64,000 bases of DNA, taken from Dichotomocladium elegans. Lineage: Eukaryota > Mucoromycota > Mucoromycetes > Mucorales > Lichtheimiaceae. Where the stretch lies: positions 1,612,001 through 1,676,000 of the forward strand of contig JAIXMN010000004.1 in the NCBI GenBank assembly GCA_025716815.1, given 5' to 3'. Of this stretch, positions 35,601-45,945 are shown piece by piece (position 1 is the first letter of the stretch; the number at the start of each line of letters is the position of its first letter). A model generated the notes under the pieces. It had not been told where the DNA came from, ran no database searches, and was given only the letters and a program-made list of their open reading frames with translations. The position numbers and the translations under genes are program-made.

Positions 35601-35844
35601 CAGCTGAAGCTGTATGCTTCATCCATATTGATGCAATCTGTTAAATATCAAACGGATTACTCAGCATGTTTTTTTCATTGTTTCTGCGAATAACTATACG
35701 AAAACAGACTGAATCTATGAGTTTTAGTGTCTCGATATATGCTTGCTCGGTTCGTATGAGGTCAGTCAAAGGATTGGAAGATCCTGACTGGGATTGCTGT
35801 GATGGCAAAGAAGAAGGATTTGGACGAGATGCTGCAGAGAGCAT
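32622..35844 (-). CDS. DH-PH Rho guanine nucleotide exchange factor
   Basis: Start MLSAASRPNPSSLPSQQSQS at 35844. The DH domain begins LTDLIRTEQAYIETLKLIDS, continues over several introns with YSNFLRNYISGIDSRMDIL and LKTLFDAPVQRLSYYKELYS (matching the PLQRVTRYPLLL core helix), and ends LLKATKPGRADHDLLVRANR. A PH-like domain follows (IILQDDFVLTTPRGSFGVHL ... LKADSREARNAWVGV, with the conserved Trp). After a Ser/Pro-rich linker (33480-34250), a second PH/RanBD-like module is seen near the end (FRCRCKLFAQQEHATWNSLG ... YMINLKDEQTTNKIYQYI). RhoGEFs load GTP onto Rho/Cdc42-type GTPases for polarity. I cannot assign it to a named orthologue, and some middle-exon borders are uncertain. Confidence 0.8.
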
Positions 35845-36026
35845 CGCGATGCAAAACGACGAATGGAGGAAAAAGAAGTGGAAAAGAGTAAGAAGGCGAG
35901 AATCAATAAAACGAGAGCATTTGGTTAAGGAGAATGAGATAAAGTGTGTGCATGTGCGACAGAAATCCGATTGCCTCTCCCCGAAATAGAATAGCGCGCA
36001 GATTCTGGTCTCCCTTTTTCGTGCGC
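35845..36026. promoter_or_regulatory. 182-bp divergent promoter between RhoGEF and J-protein genes
   Basis: The two start codons lie on opposite strands about 183 bp apart, so both promoters must share this short interval or overlap the opposite gene. Confidence 0.6.
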
Positions 36027-36644
36027 ATGTCTCGGTTTTACTCCACTGTCGCAAAAAAGAGCCCATTTGAAATTCTGTCACTTCCTACAACAGCATCAAG
36101 TGCAGATATTAAGCGGCGTTATTATGAGCTAGCAAAAACGCTACACCCTGACAAACCCACCGGGAACGTGGAAGAATTCCAAAAAGTCGTACGAGCGTAT
36201 GAGCTCTTGTCTGATCCTGCTCGGAGATCTGTTTACTTGCGGACCGGCCTTGGTTGGGACATACAAGCACCTGCGAATGCTGGTGATCCTTGGGGTCGAG
36301 GTAACAGACCGACATCGTCTACGAACGCTTACTGGGCTACCGATGACCTGCGGTACAAGGATGGACCATGGTCGACCCATGCTAATCCTCGATTTATGAA
36401 GAATGGCACATTTATCTCCATTGTGGCTGGCCTGGCACTCGTTATTGGCATCGTACACTTTGCCAACGTCGTTGGCTCGCATTCACACTTTGTGAGTGCG
36501 GCAGACCGTCATCATATGAAAACCAGCGATGATCTCGCACGGGCTCGTACAGAGGCTCAATTATTTGGGAACCAGCGGGCGATTGAACGCGTGCTAGAAA
36601 ACCGAATGAAGTATTTTCGATCAGAAGATGGAAAACAACAATAA
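36027..36644 (+). CDS. Mitochondrial J-domain (DnaJ-like) protein with a membrane segment
   Basis: Single-exon gene, about 205 aa. MSRFYSTVAKKSPFEILSLP at 36027 looks like a mitochondrial presequence (basic, hydroxylated). The frame is open upstream to 35946, but the later ATG gives the better targeting peptide. The J-domain runs from FEILSLPTTASSADIKRRYY through LAKTLHPDKPTG (HPD motif that stimulates Hsp70 ATPase) to AYELLSDPARRSVY. A hydrophobic segment (GTFISIVAGLALVIGIVHFA) follows, then a charged tail. It probably recruits Hsp70 at an inner-membrane site. No zinc-finger or Gly/Phe region, so a class III J-protein. Confidence 0.88.
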   Translation: MSRFYSTVAKKSPFEILSLPTTASSADIKRRYYELAKTLHPDKPTGNVEEFQKVVRAYELLSDPARRSVYLRTGLGWDIQAPANAGDPWGRGNRPTSSTNAYWATDDLRYKDGPWSTHANPRFMKNGTFISIVAGLALVIGIVHFANVVGSHSHFVSAADRHHMKTSDDLARARTEAQLFGNQRAIERVLENRMKYFRSEDGKQQ

Positions 36645-36774
36645 AGTTGATTGTAAATAGGACTGAGCAACAAAGCGCTGAAGCAACAGATAGAAGAGAA
36701 GAAGGGTTGTGTCCGATCTCTTTTCTTTCTTCCGCGCTCTCCCTTCTTCCTCTCGTCCTCTCTCTATTGCCTTT

Positions 36775-37191
36775 ATGTCTGCAGAACAACAATATGCATC
36801 CACTTCTACCGATCCGGGAAATTTATCATTGTTCCACCAAGATGAAGAGCTTTCAATGAGAGCACAGGCGACATTACCACCACCACCTCCTCCTCCTCCT
36901 ACAGCAACAACGACAGGGAAACCCGATCGCCATCCTCCATCTCCATCAGAAAAGCCCGAAAGTCAGAAACCTCGGAATTCAGTGGGTAGTAGCATTATTC
37001 AGCGTTCGGCTACAAAGCACGCTACTGTAGTCTCCGATACATTGACAGGTCGTCCTTCTGTCCCACCAGGGACAGATCTCGGTACCATTGGTCAGATTGG
37101 CGTTTTCAGTGCCTCATCACCTAGTCTTCAAATACCCGACATGTTGCTTTGGATCATATTCATTGTATACTTGCTCAAGTTTTTTAGGTGA
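36775..37191 (+). CDS. Small proline-rich, tail-anchored protein
   Basis: 138 aa from MSAEQQYASTSTDPGNLSLF at 36775. The centre has a polyproline run (LPPPPPPPPTATTTG) and Ser/Pro/Lys-rich sequence. The last 16 residues (MLLWIIFIVYLLKFFR) form one hydrophobic segment with a basic tip, the layout of a tail-anchored membrane protein. A TC-rich tract directly upstream fits a fungal promoter. Homologues unknown to me. The residues before the start (36709-36774) are probably untranslated. Convergent with the Mid2-like gene, about 95 bp apart. Confidence 0.6.
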   Translation: MSAEQQYASTSTDPGNLSLFHQDEELSMRAQATLPPPPPPPPTATTTGKPDRHPPSPSEKPESQKPRNSVGSSIIQRSATKHATVVSDTLTGRPSVPPGTDLGTIGQIGVFSASSPSLQIPDMLLWIIFIVYLLKFFR

Positions 37192-37284
37192 TTCGCTCTT
37201 TTTTGTTTAATATTATACGTAGATAGTAAAGGTAGTAAAAAAAGTAGTAGTAATAAACCAGAACAAGTGAGGCAAAAGAGTTGA

Positions 37285-38672
37285 TCAATCTTTTGTATGA
37301 GGTACATCAGTCTGAACAAGGTGAGGTTGGTAATATCCGCCGTCAGAGGCAGGTTGATGAACTGGATACGGCTGGTAATAGTTAGCGCTGCCACTATAGT
37401 CCATGTACTGCTGTTGCTGTTGTTGCTGGTGGTAATTGTAAGAGGGTGTCCGATAGACGGATGTGCCTCCACCTGGTGTAGGACCAGCCGGGTCAGAGAG
37501 GGTGATGGGCTGCGGTGACTGTTGCTGTTGTTGATCGACAGCGTACGCTGCTGTTAGCATTCGGGTATCATAACCATAATTGGGATCTTGCTGGGATTGA
37601 TAGTAGTAGCCTTGTTGCTGTTGCTGAGATACTTGCTGTTGGTAGCCTTGGTAGACATCGTGCTCATAGGGCACGCCAGCGGCCATGATACGAGGCGTCT
37701 CAGCCATGACGGGCGTCGCTGTTGCTGATGTAGGCACGGGTGATCGATATTGCATTAGATCATCCATATCTTTGGAAGCACTACCGTGATTCATACGACG
37801 AGTGCGCTTTCTACGCTTCATTACAAAAAATGCGCAGAGTCCTATAGGCAGATGAATATATATATATATATATATATGTATAAGGAAATATAATTGGCAA
37901 TGCGCGCATTATTACCAAGTATTCCAAGAAGCAATAGACCACCGATCACGCCACCTGCAACCGCAGAGGACGGGGCAGATGAAGGGCTAGCAGGAATGTC
38001 ATCTTCTTCAGCGTCGGCAATGACAGTGGAGTAAGGCTTGTACGAGGTGGATGTGTAGGTATGTATCTTGCCATCGGTTGCCGTAGAAACGCCGACGACC
38101 TCCGTCGCACTAGACGCCATGATCGTCTTGCTATGTTTGACCTTGCTCTTATCGCTTGCAGATGAACTGTCATTACTTGGGCTCGGCGAGGATGCCTGGC
38201 TGGTTGGTTCGGCGGCATTTGGCGCGCTGTTGGGATTGGGGCTGGGATTAGAATTAGCATTAGGTGATGGCTGTTTAGTAGTCGACTAAAAATAATGCGA
38301 TGAGCGACAAGAGAGATGTAGACGTAAATAGGTCTATGAAATTACCTCGTTACTCTGCTCGTTATGATTATTGGCTTTTGATTGCGAAGGCGGGGAAGAT
38401 ACAGGTTCCGGCCCAGGACCAGAAGAGGGTGAAGGTTGGTTATTCGTTGATGAAGGCTGCGCTTGTGCTGGTGGAGGATTTGCAGAAGATGCTGGTGGTG
38501 AAGCTGATGTGGATGAACCGCTGTGTTGCCCTGGAGAATCGTGGGGCGCTGAATCATGAGCTGGGGGAGGGCTCGTTGGAGTTGATGATGTCGGTGTATC
38601 GGATGTTGGAGGAGCAGGTGACGGACCCGACGGAAGGAAAGGGTCCAGTAGACTACGAAGAGACATCTTCAT
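37285..38672 (-). CDS. Mid2/WSC-like single-pass cell-surface sensor
   Basis: Exon 1 from MKMSLRSLLDPFLPSGPSP (38672) and exon 2 are dominated by Ser, Thr and Pro (a likely O-mannosylated stalk). Then come GKIHTYTSTSYKPYSTVIAD and SSAVAGGVIGGLLLLGILG, a transmembrane helix continuing across an intron into LCAFFVMKRRKRTRRMNHG, a basic stop-transfer. The cytoplasmic tail is Gln/Tyr-rich (QQQQQSPQPITLSDPAGPTP, YNYHQQQQQQQYMDYSG), ending at 37285. This is the layout of Mid2/Wsc wall-stress sensors. Odd: no signal peptide at this start. A TTGTTCCAG acceptor-like site just before the ATG suggests an upstream exon may supply it. The TM-side intron holds an (AT)n run (37857-37877). Confidence 0.7.
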
Positions 38673-40844
38673 CTGGAACAAGAAGAAAGAGAAGAGGAGA
38701 GATATTCAAAGAAGTTGATGAGGAAGGAAGGGAGAGAAAGAAAGAAAACGTGGACAATGCTCCTCAGTAGGACCAAAAATAGCACGAAAAGTAGAGCTCC
38801 CTTTTTTCTAATGACCCCTTCTCTTTCTTGCAACCTTCTCTCTACCAACCTACTTGTATTTCTCATTTCTTCAAGTGACTCTCAGAAATCCCGCATTATG
38901 AAAAAGTCGTAGCATTCCTTGTGTACTTGACTATGCGTCAAATGCATAAAGAAAAAACAATAACGCATTGCCACTTACCTCATGTCCTAGAGTCGTTCCT
39001 TCTAGGGATTGTTACAGTAGTGTGCTTTTTAGCACGGGTAGATCTCTCCTTCTTTCTTTCATAGCTTCATGCATCCACTGTCTTCGATAGCTACCCCTTC
39101 CCCTTTCTACGGCTTCAATATATAGGTCTATTTTACGATTGAACAGCAGGGATTTAGCTTGTGCTGATATAGATCAATGGCCATTTGCTGTCTGAATAAT
39201 TACTAAACAACGAAATCCAAGTTTCCTAATGATCGCATTTCAAAAGCTTAAAAGTACATGAAATTTGAAAGCTACTCAGTCATTTTCAGTCCCGCGAATT
39301 AACTGACATGTGTATGCAGGGAAACGCTCGCTTGACAATTGAAACATCAGTTTTACCGGTGCTCTCTGTCTCCCTTAGAAAACGATCATGGACGACAAAC
39401 CATTAGCACTATTGCTGTTGATGACATTCACTCTAGCGTATATCTCGAAAATGTGGAGTTTTCAGTGGGTTCCTGCGGGTCGAAGACTTATTATAAGATT
39501 TTGTGGTGAGGAACAAGATTCTCCTATCTGGATGTGTGAAGATTTTGGTTAATTCGTGGTTCTTGGCTCGTTGATGAACTCGTGCGCGAGACACCGTCCA
39601 CAAGGAAGCAGATTTTCCGCTCAATTCTGGTAAGAGCATGTAAAATGTAAGTCGAATATCATAGCTATATCACTTAATATATAACAAGGAAGATATAGCC
39701 ACATACACATGTGTGCACAGTATTTTCTTTCAACCCCCATACCGCTGATAAATAGCGTATATTGCATATTCAATTACACCCTATCGTGCCTAACCAATAA
39801 GATATGTATATATACCCCGTGGAATCTAGGACTGCAGCAGACGAAAGGCATATAATCAGTGTGAAGCTTAGCACCTGAAAAAATACGTTGAACTTCTTGT
39901 TGGGTCTAGCACTGTCATTTACGTCTTTGAAAAGGATATCCTCACAGATACCTTATATTTTCGGTGTGCAAAGCACATAAAACAAGCTTGCCACGCTTTT
40001 TACTAAACGGGATATACATAGTCTGGACCATCCAGTTGACAAAGATATTAATCTACTTCCTTCGTTTATTGCAATATAATGGTACGTACGTTGCTTACAT
40101 CCTTTGTACGCTCCTTTATAACCGCTTAATAGAAACCACTATACGATCCGCCATCTTGACTGCCCCTGGTCTCCTATCTTCTCGACAGTCAACCTGCATG
40201 CTATACGCTAAGCCGCTTTATCGCTTGTAGATATCGATCGCCTTCCATGTACACTGTAAGTCTTGCCGAAAGGTATAGTTCTTTTTTTTGGGGGATGGGT
40301 ACTTTGCCGATCGAAGAAGTTCTCTCGGATGCCGCTGGTATCACCTCAGCGTATCTGACCATCAAAACTGACACGAGGGATCAACGAGAGATGATATGAG
40401 ACAGAGGCGGAGCCGAAAACACAAAGAGCGGAGAGCACAGACTTGTTGTTAGGCAGTTTACATATTTGCTGTCAGAAGTAGCTGACAAAGGCTATCGCAT
40501 AGCAAATCGATAACACCCATGCTGGTTTCCAGCAGCAAATAGTCGGGTGCTGTGGGAAGAAAAATGCCAAGTTAAAATATATAGTATCGTAGGTTACACA
40601 CGCAGCAGCGTTAATGAAAACACCACTGATCTGCCCGTCCCCCGTCATCTCTTCCCTCCTTTGGCATAGATCGTCATATGGACTCTGGTTAAAGAGACTC
40701 CCCCTTACTATTCCACTTTCCTTTTTGGGAATCTTGCCTCCTTATACCCACAGTGAGCAGCATCTTCCCCTTTTTCTTCCCTTTATTCTTTTATCACTCT
40801 TCCCGTTACGCTTCTTCTTTTTTCTCTTTTTCAGACAAATCATC
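38673..40844. other. 2.2-kb divergent intergenic region
   Basis: Lies between the Mid2-like gene and the G-gamma gene, both transcribed outward. The minus strand at 38780-38866 encodes a hydrophobic stretch (GALLFVLFLVLLRSIVHVFF) that could belong to a signal-peptide exon of the Mid2-like gene but is out of frame as read. The rest (38900-40600) is AT-rich with no recognisable gene. Confidence 0.4.
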
Positions 40845-41159
40845 ATGACCCGACAAACCGTATCAGAAGCTAAGCTGAAAAAAATTCTCGAGTTAAATGA
40901 CAAGCTCAAGGAACAACTTGAAATACCACGAATCCCCGTCTCTGAAGCAAGTCGATCGTAAGTCTTGCAGCGGCTAGCAACAACACACCATGGCTGACGC
41001 ATACACACTCGCATCCCAACACGCACGTGCTTCTTATGATATAGCTTGATCGAGTATTGCAAAGCAAATCCAGATGTAATGGTTCCAACAGCCGGGGGAA
41101 CACGTAACCCTGATCCTTTCGCAGAGCCCGTAGGAGAGTGCGCATGTCGTCTAATGTGA
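40845..41159 (+). CDS. Heterotrimeric G-protein gamma subunit
   Basis: 75 aa in two exons (40845-40957 and 41045-41159), joined by a GTAAGT...ATATAG intron. Exon 1: MTRQTVSEAKLKKILELNDK, then LKEQLEIPRIPVSEAS, the N-terminal coiled coil that pairs with G-beta. Exon 2: LIEYCKANPDVMVPTAGGTR, then NPDPFAEPVGECACRLM. It ends in a CaaX box (CRLM) for prenylation, preceded by another Cys that may be palmitoylated. Length and the NPDPFAE motif match fungal Ste18/Git11-type gamma subunits. It would tether G-beta-gamma to the plasma membrane in pheromone or nutrient sensing. Confidence 0.93.
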
Positions 41160-41675
41160 TAAAAAGTCTACAATATGCCAACGTTGACGGAGGAATCAGC
41201 AGCCTAACAAAACCATAATACCTCTTTGTATACACACTGTGCCCCATATCTATGCAGAGCTACATTTCTCATTTTGCAACCCATTACATGAACTATCTCA
41301 TTTGTTATCCTGGCTTTTCTAATCCCTGGACTTGTGGGAGAAAATACGGTAATACATAAACTGAACGGCCCTGGGTAATTTCCACAGCATCCATATGCCA
41401 GGATAATTCCTGCTATGAGCAATCTGGTTGATCATGGCCTCGCCATTTTGAACAAATGATACGTATCTATCTTTTGTATTCGTGAGTCGTAGATCATCCA
41501 CGCTGGCCTAACGGTCACGTGAGAATAAGACTCGGGGCAACAATGAATTGCCATTGGAGCGGAGTACTGCTTCCCGAAATACGGTTTTTGAAGCCCAACT
41601 TTCCATCGCCTACCATTCAGTGTAAAAATTTCAGCCAGCCATTTTTGACGCGACTCTTCCGAACCGTAGAAAGTA
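41160..41675. other. Intergenic between G-gamma and CSE1
   Basis: 3' flank and promoter. The minus strand is open at 41319-41501 (NQIAHSRNYPGIWMLWKLPR) without a family match. Probably chance. Confidence 0.35.
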
Positions 41676-44600
41676 ATGGAAATGAACGATCAAGCCTATA
41701 ATGCCCTGCAGCAATATCTTCAACAGACATTCGACCCTTCCACTCAGAAAGAAGGTATGGTCTTTTTCTCTCGCTCGCGGGCCTGCCTTTCAGCTCGTGG
41801 AACTCACAACGTCTTCCTTTCTCTTTACTCTCGCCAGCTGAATGCCAGCTTGCTGCAGTAGAAGTTCAACAAGGATTTGCATTCCTACTGTTAAAGCTGA
41901 TCACTGACGACAACATTAGCCTGGTGCTTCGTTTTGCCGGCGCTGTCTACTTTAAAAACTACATCAAGCGTCGCTGGGTCCCGGTAATTGCTCATTATTC
42001 CAGTTTCTTATTCCTGCGACGCGCAATGCATAAGCACATAAACTCAACGCTATTATTTCAGGATAACGAGCAGGATAATATTATTACACCTCAAGATCGA
42101 CAAGCAATTAAGGCAGACATTGTCCGGCTCTTGATTAGTGTTCCTGAGAAGCTTCAGCTGCAGATTAGTGACGCTCTTTCTATCATTGCTGCGGCCGACT
42201 TCCCTGACGAGTGGGACAATTTGATTGAAGTGAGTTTACCTGGGAAGTGAAGAATTAAAGAAGAGGACACGAAAGCAGGCAGAGATATCTAAGAAAAGCG
42301 TCGACATTTATAGCAACTCGTCAGCCATTTAAGCACGGAAGATTATAGAACGAACAATGGTATCCTCCAAATTGCACACTCTATCTTCAAACGGTATATA
42401 AGCCATCCGGAAAGAATCATAAGTGTATCACTAAAACGGCTTCTTTCGCAGGTGGCGATCACAGTTCGAATCAGATTCCCTGTTTTCCGATATCAAGTAT
42501 GTTCTTGATCGGTTTTGCCAACCGTATTTGCAGCTTCTGGAGGTAGGAGATCTGATAAAGAGATTTCAAAAGGTCTATAACTTATCCGTCTGCACGGCAT
42601 AGATTACGGATAAGGCAATCCGGGAGAACGCTACGAACGCTGTGGCGCTTGGACCGCTTTCTCAATCATTGATTCTGCTGATCAAAATCTACTATGATCT
42701 GAACTGCCAAGATTTTCCAGAATTCTTCGAGAACAATCTTCCTCAGTTTATGGAGTTCTTTAAAAATTATCTTGTGTACAACAATCAACTGCTGGACAAT
42801 AATGTATGTTGCGCTGAACAATGGAACCCCTTCAATTCAGGATCTGACCTTGCAGGTGATTTGCAGGATGACGAAGAAGCAGGTCCTCTCGAGCGTATTA
42901 AAACAGGCATTTGCGAAGTATTGGAGCTCTACACACAAAAGTACCATGAAGATTTTCCGCAGATGGTCGAATTCTTCCCTCTTGTTATGGAGTTGGTGTC
43001 CAACACCGGGGCTGAACCCAAATATGACACTGTAAGGATGAATGAGCAACCGACTATGAGTAATCGTTCTCATGGGTTAGCTAGATGGTCTGCAGAGCCT
43101 TGTCTCTTTTGACTTGTATGGTCAAGAATGAAAAGACTGCTGGCTTTTTCACCTCCCCCGAAGTTTTTAAGCAAGTATCTGAAAGAATTGCCCTGAAGAA
43201 CATTGCTATGAGAGGTGAGTTCGTCCTTTTTCTCAAGTCATAAAATTGACACTTTATCTACAGAGGTGGATGAGGAACTCTTTGAAGACAATCCTATCGA
43301 GTACATCCGCAGAGATTTGGAAGGATCAGGTATTCCTTTAAAACTGTATTCATTCAATGTCAAAAACTTACTCTACATATCAAGATACCGACACACGCCG
43401 CCGTGCTGCTGCTGATCTGATCCGTGGTATGATTGATCGCTATGAGGCGCAAACTACTCAGATCATGACCCAATACATCAGCTACTACTTGGAGGTAAAT
43501 TAAAGTGTACTAGAATGTCTTCTTGCGTTGCTCAGTATTTGTTAGCAATACAACATCAACCCTCAAGCGAACTGGAAAGATAAGAATACTGCCATTTTTC
43601 TACTTGTCGCTATCGCTGCTCGAACTTCAACCATTCAGGTAAAACTGCTACTTAGAATACGTATATTATTGTCTTTTGCTCATTTCCCAGTAGCTCGGTG
43701 TAACCCAAACGAACAACCTTGTTGATGTTGTTGACTTTTTCAGTAAACACGTTCTTTCTGACCTCCAGACCGACGTGAACGCCGGAAAGCCTATTCTCAA
43801 AGTTGACGCCATCAAATACCTGTATACATTCCGAAGTCAGGTATTTTATGGTGCTCGTTATTATTGATTTGAACATACACTTACACTTTTCATTTCTAGC
43901 TTACAAAGGAACAACTCTTGACCGTCTTCCCGCTCTTAGTCAAACATTTGGAATCCAACAACTATGTTGTCTACACGTACTCTGCTATCGCGATTGAGCG
44001 CATTCTTTTCATTCGCTCAGGAAAGACGATGCTGTAAGTAGTATTCGGAATGATAATGTTTTTGTGAGACTTACGCGCTGTAATCAGGTTCTCTTCTGCC
44101 GATATCAAACCATATGCGGAGACATTGCTTTCGCAGTTATTCCGGCTTATCGAAGCTGGTCAGACGCCTCAAAAGTTGTCTGAGAACGACTACTTGATGC
44201 GTGCAGTAATGCGTGTCATAATCACATGTCGCCAGGATATGATCCCTTATGTTAACGTGATTATGGGCAAACTGACGGGCATTCTGGCCGTCGTCAGCGC
44301 AAATCCTAGTAATCCGCGCTTCAACCACTATATCTTTGAGAGTATCGGCGCGCTGATCCGCTTCATCGGTCCAATCTCCGAGGGCGCAGTGACAGAATTT
44401 GAGAGCATGTTATTTACTCCATTCCAAAACATTTTGGGTCAAGATATTCAAGGTGAGGAAATTTTGATACTTTAGTGGAGGTGCTACATTATGCTGAAGC
44501 TACTTTCCTTTATAATAGAGTTTACTCCTTACGTGTTCCAACTTCTTGCTCAACTTTTGGAACAACATAAAGGACAAGAGCTAACAGAGGCTTATATCTC

Positions 44601-45600
44601 GCTCTTGTCACCACTGCTAAATCCTCCTCTTTGGGAACAAGGCAATATTCCCGCTCTCGTCCGTCTACTAGAAGCATATATGGCCAAAGGCATTCAAACT
44701 ATTCTGGCTGCCAATAAGCTCGAACCAATTTTGGGTATCTTCCAACAGAAACTTATTCACTCAAGGCATCATGACCAATATGCAATGGTCTTGTTCATTA
44801 GCATCATTAAGAATGTGCCACTGTGAGTACCAATTGTTGAGTATATTTCGATAAGTCGGGTCTAATTAGGTATCTATAGAGAGATTCTATCGCGATATTT
44901 GCCTACTTTGGTCACAGCAGTCCTTACTCGCCTCATGTCAAAGAAAAAGGGTGATCGGATCGTACGCGATCGCTTTACTCGGAACTTCACTTTGTGGTTG
45001 TGCAACTTCTTTTTGTCGGAGAAGCTCGGTGGGCCTGATACGGCCATTCGTGTATTCGATTCAATGCAACCAGGGTAATGTGGTGGGAAACAGAGGAATG
45101 GATCAGAATAATGCTAATATACATACAATAGGCTGTTTGGCCAGATTCTTCCGCTGTTTGTGACAGGTGATCTGAGCACCATCAGCGATCCTATCGATTT
45201 CAAAATATGTGCAGTTGGCATCATCAAGCTGCTGACGCAGAGCGATATTTTCCTTCAGGAGCCGTACAGCAGCCAGCTTTATAGTTCTACATTTACTGCA
45301 CTTCTTGGCATGTTGGAATTACCACCTGCAGTTTCTGAAGATGGTCCGGATGAGCTTTATACGTTTGATATCCAAGAAGAAGGCGGATACCAGACTGTCT
45401 TCGCTAAGCTGGCGACGGCATCACCTTCCCGCGATGATCCTACGGCATCTCTCCCTCCAAGCAATATCTACCTCGTGCAACAGCTGGTCTCGATGCCAGC
45501 AGAGAGACGAGCCCGTGTGAAGGCACTTCTTCCGGAAGAAGCAGCTCAGTTCCTTCCTAAATATTTTGAGAAAGCAGGTGTGCCCATGTCGCAGTTTTAG
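41676..45600 (+). CDS. CSE1: Exportin-2 / Cse1 (importin-alpha re-exporter)
   Basis: Start MEMNDQAYNALQQYLQQTFD at 41676. About a dozen short introns separate HEAT-repeat exons: AECQLAAVEVQQGFAFLLL (importin-beta N-terminal domain), FAGAVYFKNYIKRRWV, LQLQISDALSIIAAADFPDE, WDNLIE, ILQIAHSIFKR, DLNCQDFPEFFENNLPQFME, FLVYNNQLLD-like segment, DDEEAGPLERIKTGICEVLE, YTQKYHEDFPQMVEFFPLVM, EVDEELFEDNPIEYIRRDLE, FEDNPIEY onward, SVNPSNPRFNHYIFES-like block and LLLYHDQ-type C-terminal repeats. It ends RVKALLPEEAAQFLPKYFEK and GVPMSQF at 45600. Cse1/CAS binds RanGTP and importin-alpha in the nucleus and exports importin-alpha to the cytoplasm. The 3' flank is where the Fanzor/IS630 element is inserted (about 220 bp downstream). 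Confidence 0.95.
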
Positions 45601-45820
45601 GTTCGCGACGTAAGCTATGTTTGCATAATCGTTTTCCCCCTTACTCTTGACCTCCAACCGCAGTATACAGACGCACACACGGACAACTCCCCCTCGCACT
45701 CCATCTCTGCATGACCATTAAAAGAAGAAAAATAACACATGGGTTTTATTGGATGGAGAAACTTGAGGTTACAGTACTAGCATTGGCAAAATAAAATAAA
45801 ATAAGATGATACAACCAGTT

Positions 45821-45945
45821 TACTTTATTTTCAAAAATAAATTTCGTAAAGGAGGAAAATTATGACGCATACAAAGTAAAATAAATGCCGCACGAAAATA
45901 CATAATTTGTCGCATAAAAAATAAAATAAATGTCGCATGGATAAA
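45821..45945 (+). repeat. Left TIR-like end of the composite element
   Basis: Begins with TA and a T-rich CAAAAATAAATTTCG block resembling the inverted end at 12923 (CTTTCAAAAAGATTGATTTC). Four GNCGCA motifs follow at about 45867, 45888, 45909 and 45933. Confidence 0.55.
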
